In this document: positions 1 to 9,250 of the stretch, in pieces
Position numbering within the stretch: the stretch's first letter is position 1
Layout of the letters: every line of letters starts with the position of its first letter
Source of the DNA: Sporisorium sorghi
Taxonomy: Eukaryota; Basidiomycota; Ustilaginomycetes; Ustilaginales; Ustilaginaceae
DNA: 64,000 nucleotides
Assembly: GCA_023212695.1 (NCBI GenBank)
Contig: JALCCG010000080.1
Span: forward strand, 1-64,000
Reading direction: 5' to 3'
Program-made: the position numbers and the translations under genes
The notes under the pieces: model-generated
What the model was told of the DNA's origin: nothing
Databases searched by the model: none
Seen by the model: only the letters and a program-made list of their open reading frames with translations

Positions 1-58
1 CGGCGAGGGGGGGGGGGGGGGCGGGGGGGTCGGGGGGGGACCCGGGACGCCAGTGTAG

Positions 59-104
<46 letters not shown>
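59..104. repeat. Poly(A) tract, 46 bp
   Basis: An uninterrupted run of A directly follows a G-rich stretch. It is one of a series of long A or T homopolymers in intergenic DNA of this window. Confidence 0.95.
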
Positions 105-106
<2 letters not shown>

Positions 107-833
107 CAGCTGCTGCTGCCCTTGATGTGCGTGGACTTCCGATGTCAGGGTGTCGTCAGTCGATTTTCACGGTCGCTTCGAGGCAGACTCTGAGTGAGTG
201 TGATTCCGTTATCAGAGGCAACCAGTCGATCGTCGCAAAGACATTTCGTCGATCCCGGTCGTGGCATTCAGGGTTTGAAAGGTAAAATTTCGAGGGCGCT
301 TTGATTGTCAACAGCAAACGAAAGCATAGAGTTGAAAGTGCAAAGCGGGATCAAGTGAGGAATGCGACGATGCTCAATCCATGGTCTCAGGTTTTTCCGC
401 ACGAGTCCCGTCTGGTTTTCGTCTTGCCTACTTAGCGCGATAGACAGGACCGAGAGTAACCGACCGTGGGACGCCTCTTTTCGGCACAATCCACGTTCTC
501 AGAGTGGGTGATGGTGGGGATCTCATGACCACGCCTCTTTCCAACGTCAGCTTGTTCGGAAGGCTGCCGTCCGCCGAGTCGGTTTTAAATTACGGTGCAG
601 CCACAGCTTAGCTCGGCGTGGTGCCGAAGCGACCTTTCACTCGAATTGCTCAGTCGTTTTTGTGGTTGCTGCTGATTGCAATCGGGGTGGTGTTGATCGT
701 TGGATCTGGCTCAAGATTGAAGCTTGCTCAGTGTTTGCCATCCCTCTTGCTGCTCACTGCATCCATCCTCGACGTCGGATGAGGCTCGCGGTGTTCGGTA
801 AACAATCGGTCAGCAACCCGTGTCGAATGGTGC

Positions 834-836
<3 letters not shown>

Positions 837-873
<37 letters not shown>
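837..873. repeat. Poly(T) tract, 37 bp
   Basis: An uninterrupted run of T upstream of SEN1. Confidence 0.95.
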
Positions 874-875
<2 letters not shown>

Positions 876-1888
876 CTTGACAGTCGGGATGAGGAACTGT
901 CGAGCTTTCATTGCTTCGTGGTGGGGCGACGTGGGTGCTCTGGTACATCTGTGTTGACTCCAGTCGAGTCAGCGGAGAAGCTTTCTGCATCGCTATCGAG
1001 AGCTCGAGGCGGAAAAGCGCTTGTTGATGCTCTGATGTCCACGTGTGAGCTCAGCTCGGCTGTATCGAGATATTGACTCACGCTGAGAGAGAGCTCAAAT
1101 CGGCGATTGGCTTTTCGTCGCGTCTCTTCCCAAAAGCAAAAAGCAAAGTGGAGACGCGTTGCGTAAATTGATTGGAAAAGTGGGCTTTTGAGCGTGTCAC
1201 CTTGGAAATTGACTGACCCACAGTTGCGATTTTTTTCCCCTCTCGCTCTCTCACACTCTCAGAAATCACTGAGCCTCACTTCAGTCACACGCTTCTCTGG
1301 AAAAGTCACACACGCTCACACGCTCTCTTTTCTCACCAAAAAAAAAAATCCCAAACCACCTTTTATTTTTTTATTTTTTTATTTTTTTTTATTTTTTTGA
1401 AACTGAGCTGCGGCGAAGAAGTGCCTTTTGGCTTGCTCATCAAGTCATCGGAACCTCCTCAAGGCAGTCACACACACACAAGCTGCTCTTGCCTCTCTCT
1501 GTGCTCTGTCTCAGCCAATTCAGGAGGAGAATCGAGCAAAGACGACGCTACTCAGCACACTTCGGGACCAATCGTCCTTTCTACCACCATAAACCAAGCG
1601 CGACCTCAAAATCAAAAGAAAGCATTCTCAGCGCAGCCTTCCGTTTCCAAACGGCGACCACTAACGAACAAACGCATCTCATCTTCCGTCCTCCGCCGGC
1701 GGCAACTCAACTCAAAAGGACATCGATTGTTCTCCTTGCTCCGCCTCCGCAAATTGGTTCCGCATTGCCTTTCATTCGACTCGCACCACGCTTTGTTCTC
1801 CACCGTCAAGATCCTCCGCCAAGCTCAACACTCGAGATGCAGTGAACAACCAATGGCTCTATTGACGTTCGTCCTCGCAGTCTTGGAC

Positions 1889-1895
1889 TATAAAA
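1889..1895 (+). promoter_or_regulatory. TATA-like element upstream of SEN1
   Basis: TATAAAA lies about 62 bp before the SEN1 start codon, downstream of a CT-rich leader. The position would give a very short 5' leader. It is a motif match only. Confidence 0.3.
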
Positions 1896-1956
1896 CCTCG
1901 CCTCTGCTGCGCCCTGATCCGATCTTCCTGTCCGTCATGTCGCTTTCCGTCCTAAT

Positions 1957-4900
1957 ATGACTTTGATGTCAACTCAATCTGTCGCTCAGGCGGCTCGATC
2001 AGAGCCGCCCTCGTCGCTGCCCGATAACCTCCAGCCTCTTCTCGAGCGCGTACGAGCCGATCAGGCCAACGTCCACCTCTTCTCCGACCTGCTCCAGGCT
2101 GCCTGCGACTACCTCGACTCGCCAAAGGCAAAGCAGTCTCACATCTTTTGCTCAATAGGCAGACCATGCGACTTTGAGCTCGAGAGCTGCATGCTCCGCG
2201 CTTTCAGCTTTCGCAACAAGGACAACATCGATCGATGGAAGGCTCGCATCACTTCCGCCATCTACTCCAACTGTCTCGAATGCTACAAGGGCTTCCTCAG
2301 AGCAAAAGATCATCTGCGCGCCGTCCATCTCTCTTCGTTCCCCGAGGACAAGCTCGATGCCTTCTTTGCCTACCTCGATTCCGTCGAGGAGGAGCTCGCT
2401 CTCAATGTCCTCGACAAGCTCAAGCAATCTTCAGACCAGCCTTCCTTGGCCAAGCTCACCCGTGCAGAGATCTACGCTGTTCTCACCTTGGTCGCCTCGC
2501 CCAAGGCCACCAAGCTCGATGCTGCGCTCAAAGCCATCTGGAAAAGCGACCAGCTCAACAACCTTCAAGACTTGCCCGCCGGTCTGCTCACCCTATGCAT
2601 CGACGATAGCGCCCTCATCCGCTCCTATGCTGCCAGGCCCATGCTCTTCCTCAAACCGCTTTCCCCCGAAATGGCCAGTCTCGGCATCTTTGCACAAGCT
2701 TTACAGCGCGTCCAAAAGCGCTATGCCGAACGTGGCTACGACGCAGACTGGTCGCTCCTCTCGATCCTGCTCAATGCTGCCCCTTCGCTCGCTGCTCCCC
2801 TCACTCCGACCATCCTCAGCCACGTCCACGATCGAAACGACCGCTTTGGCGACGTCCTCAGAGCCTACGCAACCCTTTTGAAGATGCGAGGCCACGACAT
2901 GTGGAACAGCAGCAGCACAAAAACTACAGCTTCTATCGCGTATAAGGACGACGATTACTCCACTGTCATCCTCTCTGGCATCCTCGACAATCCCTACTAC
3001 ACCAAACCGCTCTTCGAATCACCCCAGTCCGTCTCCAACCCACGCGAAAGGGGTCTCTTCTTTGGCTGGATGCGTCCTCATCTCGACACGCTTCGACCGC
3101 ACGGCGCCAACCTCTTCGGCGAAGCCCTCAAGCGCATCGCCAACTTTCTCTTTGAACGCATGCAGCAAGGTCACGTCCCCAAAGACTGCCGTGCCGTCGC
3201 TTTCACCGAGGCCATCGATCTCGTGCTCGACCATTCCGACGAGGCCAACAGCAGACAGGTTGTCGATCTCTACGCTGCGTCCGTTGCGCAGATCGCGCTG
3301 GGCAGCGACAGCAAGTCGGACGGGCCCACGCGTCGTGCCGCCCGCGATCTCATCGCCCAAGCTTTCGAACGAGACGCACAGACGCTCTCGCGCGCTCTAC
3401 TCAAACTCTCGTCGCTGTCCACCTACAACAATCTCAAGTCGAAGGAGCGTACAAGGGCTCAGCGCGATGGCAAGCCCGTCGTCGCCGTCGAAGCTTTCTA
3501 CGAGGGTTTGGCACGCCAAGAGTATCCCATCGTCGAGATCTGCAGCATGCTCTGGAAAGAAGTCTACAGCGTCACTTTGACTGGCACGTCGAAGGACGGC
3601 GTCAGCATCCTTCTCGGCGCTCTGGCACGCATCGCCTGGTACATGCCGCCCTCCCTGCAGACGCACACGCTCAAGCCGCCTTCTACCGGCGCTGTCCCCG
3701 CCTACGACGCCCACGTCACACGAGTGCGACAGTCGATCGCCAGCATGCTCAGTGCCTTTCGAGCCATACGACGTCCCGAATTCGCTGAGCGTCTGGCCGA
3801 CTTTGGCGAGCTCACCGGCGAAGACGAGGTGCAGCAGCTTTGCACTGCCGACGCCCACAGCCTCTTGCTTCTCAACCTCTGTCCGGACCCGGACGTCTAT
3901 CGTCCTGCTCAGAACCTGCTCCGCCAAGCCTTTAGCACGGTCGAGAGCCGTGCTGACTGCTTCCGCATCCTCTTCCAGATCAACCACACCTCATCCCTGC
4001 GCGCCCTCGCCGACTACCTCCAGCAGTTCATCCACGTCACTGGCAAACTCGTCGAAGCCAACGAGCTCGCTAAATGGATGGTGCGGAGCTTTGCCGACAT
4101 TGTCAACGTGCTCGCCGGCAGCACCGATGGCATCCTGCGACCAGGCACGTCTTGGACTCTGATCGAGGACCGCTCAACGCTGCAGGCTGTGGCGCTCAAA
4201 GCCCCAACCATCTGGCGCCTCATGTGCGAGAGTGTAGCGTCCATCTTCAAACGAACTCCAGCGTGGTCCACGCTGCTCGCGCGAGAAGAGATGGTCGCAT
4301 GGTTTCGAGACGTCACCATCTTTGCTTCGGAAATGGTGGATGCGCTCGCCGTCTTTCGCAACGTCGTGCGCCGAGCTGCCGAAGCTCCCGCTCGATGGAC
4401 GGGCAAGTCCAGAGACGACGCCGAGACAAAGGACCTCGAGCCGGCAGAGGACGAGATGATGGTCCATGCGTTGGCTCTCCCCGTCGAGTCTGCCACCAGC
4501 TGGCTTCGCATGAATGATGAGGACATCCTCCGTGAGACGCAGTCCTTCATCCTCAAAGCGCTCGACCAGTTCGGTATCGAGTACGACCTGCCTACCAAGT
4601 CCAAGCAGAAGATGCTCGACTTTATCAACGAGCAGATGGGCATCAAGGAGGCCGCTGAGCGACACACGCTGCTTTCTCTCGACGAGCTCGCCGATCTCAA
4701 GGTACGTCTCGATCCCAACTCTGGCGTGATCGAGATTAGCGACGAAGACGAAGACACCAACAGCGCTGCCTCCGACACCAAGCTGACCCAGTCGACTTCC
4801 ACCGCGACTGTTGCCGATTCATCAGCATCGTCTTTGAAGGGCACCGACGCCACCTCTGCAGCTGCCAGGACGACATCTTCGTCGGCCTCCTCGTCAGCTC

Positions 4901-7900
4901 GACCCAAGGAGGAGAGCGACAATTCGCACTGGTGGGCTGGAGTCGGCAACTTTGGCATGCTGAGCAAGAGCCAGGAGCGACGTCGCAACAAGCTCAAGCA
5001 GTCCAAACTCAGCTTTGCCAAGGTCGACCCTAACGACATCATCGACGTCGACAAGGACGACCGCACCCCGGCTACAAGCAAGAAACCCATCACGCTCGAC
5101 TTTACACGTCCGAAAGCTCCACCCGCGCAAGCTCCTTCCGCGCCCATCAATGCCTATCGCGGCGCCTCGGCTCGGGGTGTCTATCCTTCCTCCAGCGCTT
5201 CGTCGACTGCCTCGCGCGCCGGCATCTCCAAGACCAGCACGGGCAAGCTGGCGCAGCTGCGTCAAGAGCTTGGCGGAGCAAGCCGCTCGTGGAAGCCGCT
5301 CAACGTCAATGCGCGGTCAAACGAAGGGCGGTGGGGACGCAACCACGAGGACGACGTCACGGTCAAAGCACCTGCGGCTGTCAGCTCCGTCACCGGTGCG
5401 CTCATCAACAAGATGCCCGGACCCACCACCGAGGCCGCCAAAGCAGCAGCGGCGGCGAGAAAAGCCGGAGGAGCTGAGAGCGATTCTACAGCCTCGTCTT
5501 CGTCTTCGTCCGAGTCGAGCGACGAGGAAACCGAGGCTAAGGGACTGGCTGCGCTCCGTGCCAAGGTTGACAAGCCGCGCGTGCCAAAGGTAACCCAGCC
5601 GCAGCGACGCCAGATCGTGGTCAAGGAAGATCATCATCTTGAGCGTGCCCGTCGAGAACGCGCCGATGCCGAGCGCAAACGCATCCTGCGCAGCCCGCCC
5701 GACTTTTCTGCTCTGCATCGAAGCATCTTGACGTGGGACTACTCGCACGACAGCAGCCGTCCTCCGGCGCTTGCCGGCAAGGACCCCGAGTATCGACGCA
5801 TCCAGCCGCACTTCACCAACGCCAACGACTATGGCTCTGTCTTTGGCCCGCTCCTCTTGCTCGAATGCTGGGCGCAGTTCCGTCAAGCCAAAGAGGAAGC
5901 CGAGACCTCCAACGCGCACAGCTTCCCTCTCGAGGTAGCCGGCCGATCGACGGTCGACGCCTTTGTCGACGTCAATGTCACCATCCCGCCGGACGTGCTT
6001 CCGCCCACCGAGTTCTTCAACGACACCGAGATCGTGCGCCTCAAGGAGAGGGTGCCGTCCATCTCGGGCAAGCAGCCCAAAATCGTCTTGGCCAAGGTCG
6101 AAGCGTTCAAGCGTCACCCTCAGGGCCACCAATTGACCTTGCGGTGCTGTCTGTCCCAAGACCGTCAGGGCGTTAGCACGGCGCTGGTGAATCGCAGCAA
6201 GTGGGAACTCAAGAAGCTCTTTTCGCTCACCACCCTGCACCGAGAGTTTGCAGCTCTCATGGCAGCACCGTACTACGACCTCTTCTCCGACGTCATCCGC
6301 GGGCGTGTGGCGCCCAAAGTGACACTGAGCAGTGACGAAGTCAGGAAGGCGATGCAAGGCTACCAGGTCAACGAGCCACAAGCCCGCGCCATCCTGGGCT
6401 CCCTCGCCACCGAAGGCTTTTCGCTCATCCAAGGTCCACCGGGTACGGGTAAGACCAAGACCATCTGCGCCCTCATCGGCGCCTTTGTCTCGAATCGCAA
6501 AGGCCCTTCGACATCGGTGCAAGCGGGTCAGGCTCAAGGCAAGCTGGGCGGCGCCGCCAAGAAGATCCTGCTGTGCGCGCCGAGTAACGCTGCCATCGAC
6601 GAAGTAGCCAAGCGAGCCAGAGCCGGTATCCGTCTGGCCGATGGCAAGACCATCCACCCGAAGGTGGTGCGTGTCGGAAGGGACGAGACCATCAATGCCA
6701 GCGTCAAGGACATCTCGCTCGAAAACCTCATCGATCAGCGTCTGGAAGGCGGCACTGCTTTCGACACCAACCGCAACGGAGGCGCCACGGCCGATCCCAG
6801 CGCGCTGCACCTCGAGATTCACAACCTCAAGATGCAGCGAGAGCAGAAGCAGACCGAGCTCTCACAAGCGCGCGCCAACGGCAGCCAGGCAATGGTGACG
6901 CAGCTGGAAGCCGAGATCCGCAATCTGTCCTCCAAGAGGCTGGCTGTCATGTCCAAGCTGGACGAGGCCAAGGACAAGCAGCAGAGTCAGCATCGACAGC
7001 GAGAGGCCGACCGCAGACGTGCCAGGATGGTGATCTTGGGCGACGCCGACGTTATCTGCACAACGCTCTCCGGAGCGGGTCACGAGATGCTCAGCGGCGT
7101 TGCGTTCGATTTCGAGACGGTCGTCATCGACGAAGCCGCGCAGGCGGTCGAATTGAGCACCATCATTCCGCTCCGGTACGGGTGCAAGCAGTGCATCATG
7201 GTGGGTGACCCGAACCAGCTGCCACCGACGGTCATCTCGCAGGAGGCCGAGAAGCTTGGCTACTCGCAGTCGCTATTTGTGCGAATGTTCGAGCGGTCGC
7301 CCCAGGCGGTGCACCTGCTCAGCATTCAGTACCGAATGCATCCAGAGATCTCGGTGTTCCCGTCCAAGGCGTTCTACGACTCGAAGCTGCAAGATGGACC
7401 GGACATGGCGGAGCTGACGCGCCAGCCGTGGCACAAGTACGAGCTAACGCGGCCGTTCAAGTTTCTCTCAACAAAGGGGGCTGAGTCACCGGGCCGGATG
7501 CATTCGATCATCAACAAGGAGGAGGCGAATGTGGCCTTGGCCCTCTACGAGCGACTGCGGACCGACAACCCCTCGGAGAACTTTGACTATCGGATCGGTG
7601 TGGTGACCATGTACAAGGCGCAGGTGTTTGAGCTCAAGCGTACTTTCCAGCAGCGGTACGGACTCGACATTGCGGATCGGATCGATTTCAACACGGTCGA
7701 CGGCTTCCAAGGTCAAGAGAAGGACATCATCATCCTCAGCTGTGTGCGTTCCGCCGCCGAACCTCGAAGCATTGGTTTCTTGGGCGACCGACGACGTCTC
7801 AACGTCGCTGTGACGCGTGCCAAGAGCAACTTGTTCGTCATTGGCAATGCAGAGCATCTTCGTCGGGGCGACGCTATCTGGGAAAGGCTGGTGGCGACGG

Positions 7901-8697
7901 CAGAGCAGCAAGGGGCAATTCAGCCGATAACGGTGGCCATGCTGCAGCGAGGCGACCGGACGTTGGCCAAGAACCACGCTGCAATAGGGCAGAAGCGCCC
8001 GTCGATCGCGAACGCGCCTGCTGCGAGCGCCGCTCCTGCGCCAAAACCAGGCCCACGCCCTCCCGGACCACCGTCTGTCAGGCCGCCATCGATGGCATTT
8101 CCCCAGACCACGAGCTCGACCTCGACTTCATATGCACCTCCGCCCGCCAGTGCAGCAGCTGCGCCGGTTCGCAGGCCGATGCAGAATCCCAACGGGATTG
8201 CTGTCGGCAAAGGCGTGGGCGAAGAAAAGAAGCGCAAGGCGATCGTGGTGGACGATCCCAAGATGCAACCCAAGAAGCCTCGCGTGACTGGCGACAGCGA
8301 CAGCAACGGCAGAGCTGGAGCTCAGGCTTCGTCGGTCTCCAGAAAGGGGGAAGCGGGTGCTGCCGTCAATGGCAGAGCCAACCCAAGTCCCAAGGGTGTT
8401 GGTGGTGCACCGATGCAACCACCTCGGTCAAAAGGGCCAGCTGAAAGTTTGCCAGCAGGCAAGCTTCGGGTGCCGCCGCGTCAGAGTCCGCAAGGAGTGC
8501 CCGCGGGCCTTCCCAAGAGGCCCGTGACTCCGACTGGCACGAGTCCAAGGGAACGTGTGCCGATCGGCGTGCCGAATCGAAATGCAACGGGCAACGCAAG
8601 TCCGCGAGGATTGGCAGCTCTGCCTCGAAGACCCGCCAGCCCACCGAAACCATCGAATGCGGCGCTCAACGCCTTGTTCGTCAAGAAGCGCAAGTAA
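1957..8697 (+). CDS. SEN1: Sen1-type superfamily 1 RNA/DNA helicase
   Basis: A 2246-residue intron-free frame. Family knowledge: Sen1/senataxin is a nuclear helicase that unwinds RNA:DNA hybrids and terminates RNA polymerase II transcription of non-coding RNAs. The first ~900 residues are the helical Sen1 N-terminal region, followed by a Ser/Ala/acidic linker (about 930-1230). The helicase core shows Walker A GPPGTGKT near residue 1493, DEAA of motif II near 1721, GDPNQLPPT near 1749, TVDGFQGQEKD near 1913 and VAVTRAK near 1948. A long basic/proline-rich tail (about 2000-2246) carries KKRKA- and VKKRK-type nuclear signals. Length matches yeast Sen1 (~2230). A second Met lies three codons in, so the exact start is uncertain by that much. 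Confidence 0.93.
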   Translation: MTLMSTQSVAQAARSEPPSSLPDNLQPLLERVRADQANVHLFSDLLQAACDYLDSPKAKQSHIFCSIGRPCDFELESCMLRAFSFRNKDNIDRWKARITSAIYSNCLECYKGFLRAKDHLRAVHLSSFPEDKLDAFFAYLDSVEEELALNVLDKLKQSSDQPSLAKLTRAEIYAVLTLVASPKATKLDAALKAIWKSDQLNNLQDLPAGLLTLCIDDSALIRSYAARPMLFLKPLSPEMASLGIFAQALQRVQKRYAERGYDADWSLLSILLNAAPSLAAPLTPTILSHVHDRNDRFGDVLRAYATLLKMRGHDMWNSSSTKTTASIAYKDDDYSTVILSGILDNPYYTKPLFESPQSVSNPRERGLFFGWMRPHLDTLRPHGANLFGEALKRIANFLFERMQQGHVPKDCRAVAFTEAIDLVLDHSDEANSRQVVDLYAASVAQIALGSDSKSDGPTRRAARDLIAQAFERDAQTLSRALLKLSSLSTYNNLKSKERTRAQRDGKPVVAVEAFYEGLARQEYPIVEICSMLWKEVYSVTLTGTSKDGVSILLGALARIAWYMPPSLQTHTLKPPSTGAVPAYDAHVTRVRQSIASMLSAFRAIRRPEFAERLADFGELTGEDEVQQLCTADAHSLLLLNLCPDPDVYRPAQNLLRQAFSTVESRADCFRILFQINHTSSLRALADYLQQFIHVTGKLVEANELAKWMVRSFADIVNVLAGSTDGILRPGTSWTLIEDRSTLQAVALKAPTIWRLMCESVASIFKRTPAWSTLLAREEMVAWFRDVTIFASEMVDALAVFRNVVRRAAEAPARWTGKSRDDAETKDLEPAEDEMMVHALALPVESATSWLRMNDEDILRETQSFILKALDQFGIEYDLPTKSKQKMLDFINEQMGIKEAAERHTLLSLDELADLKVRLDPNSGVIEISDEDEDTNSAASDTKLTQSTSTATVADSSASSLKGTDATSAAARTTSSSASSSARPKEESDNSHWWAGVGNFGMLSKSQERRRNKLKQSKLSFAKVDPNDIIDVDKDDRTPATSKKPITLDFTRPKAPPAQAPSAPINAYRGASARGVYPSSSASSTASRAGISKTSTGKLAQLRQELGGASRSWKPLNVNARSNEGRWGRNHEDDVTVKAPAAVSSVTGALINKMPGPTTEAAKAAAAARKAGGAESDSTASSSSSSESSDEETEAKGLAALRAKVDKPRVPKVTQPQRRQIVVKEDHHLERARRERADAERKRILRSPPDFSALHRSILTWDYSHDSSRPPALAGKDPEYRRIQPHFTNANDYGSVFGPLLLLECWAQFRQAKEEAETSNAHSFPLEVAGRSTVDAFVDVNVTIPPDVLPPTEFFNDTEIVRLKERVPSISGKQPKIVLAKVEAFKRHPQGHQLTLRCCLSQDRQGVSTALVNRSKWELKKLFSLTTLHREFAALMAAPYYDLFSDVIRGRVAPKVTLSSDEVRKAMQGYQVNEPQARAILGSLATEGFSLIQGPPGTGKTKTICALIGAFVSNRKGPSTSVQAGQAQGKLGGAAKKILLCAPSNAAIDEVAKRARAGIRLADGKTIHPKVVRVGRDETINASVKDISLENLIDQRLEGGTAFDTNRNGGATADPSALHLEIHNLKMQREQKQTELSQARANGSQAMVTQLEAEIRNLSSKRLAVMSKLDEAKDKQQSQHRQREADRRRARMVILGDADVICTTLSGAGHEMLSGVAFDFETVVIDEAAQAVELSTIIPLRYGCKQCIMVGDPNQLPPTVISQEAEKLGYSQSLFVRMFERSPQAVHLLSIQYRMHPEISVFPSKAFYDSKLQDGPDMAELTRQPWHKYELTRPFKFLSTKGAESPGRMHSIINKEEANVALALYERLRTDNPSENFDYRIGVVTMYKAQVFELKRTFQQRYGLDIADRIDFNTVDGFQGQEKDIIILSCVRSAAEPRSIGFLGDRRRLNVAVTRAKSNLFVIGNAEHLRRGDAIWERLVATAEQQGAIQPITVAMLQRGDRTLAKNHAAIGQKRPSIANAPAASAAPAPKPGPRPPGPPSVRPPSMAFPQTTSSTSTSYAPPPASAAAAPVRRPMQNPNGIAVGKGVGEEKKRKAIVVDDPKMQPKKPRVTGDSDSNGRAGAQASSVSRKGEAGAAVNGRANPSPKGVGGAPMQPPRSKGPAESLPAGKLRVPPRQSPQGVPAGLPKRPVTPTGTSPRERVPIGVPNRNATGNASPRGLAALPRRPASPPKPSNAALNALFVKKRK

Positions 8698-9250
8698 TGC
8701 TGACTGCCTGACTCGGGAGTGTGAGCCCTCTGTGTTCATGGACGTCTCTTCTCAGTATGGATGGTTGTCTGATATCAACAGCAATCTCTCGACCGCATCG
8801 CTCGCATCATCGTCATCGTCAGTAGGAACAGCACCGTTTATCACTCTGGCGGCAGCAGCAAACATCATCAACTACACTATCGCATTCGCATCAACTCACG
8901 GCATTTGTATTGTACAGCATCTTTCATTGTTCATACACTCACACAATCACTCGCTCACAGGAGCAATGACAGCATCAATCAATCAATCGATCGATCGATT
9001 TCCATTCCATCGTGTGAAGAGCATGCTAGAGATCACGTTCCAGACAGCGGCTGAGATTGAGAGGGTGCGAGAGGAAAGGCGGGCGGAGAGTGTCCAACTT
9101 AACAGAGGTGGACATTTTTTCGACCGCGCCATTTCCGCGGGTGGAGTTCGAGTTTTTGAGACGCTCAGCTTTTCTCATCATCACCATCATCATCATTGCC
9201 ATCCGTTCCGTCAGCGCAGCCGGCTTCTACGGCTTAGCACGTACTCTGCA
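8698..9250. other. Intergenic: SEN1 3' end / Zn-cluster regulator promoter
   Basis: The frame of the next gene stays open through this stretch and even into the SEN1 3' end, but the translation is not protein-like. It contains CATCATCAT and CGATCGAT short repeats. I see nothing else. Confidence 0.5.

Larger units (their letters stand above)
1..1956. other. Gene-free left flank, SEN1 upstream region
   Basis: No reading frame here resembles a protein. It opens with a G-rich tract (about 8-38), followed by 46 A at 59-104 and 37 T at 837-873. Short CT-rich and poly(T) stretches occur at 1340-1400. The distal part (about 1400-1950) is CT-rich, as fungal promoters and leaders often are, and is probably the promoter and 5' leader of SEN1. 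Confidence 0.6.

Noticed and set aside
5317..6822. A 501-codon minus-strand frame inside SEN1.
   Set aside because: It is the antisense shadow of the helicase region with no recognisable motif.
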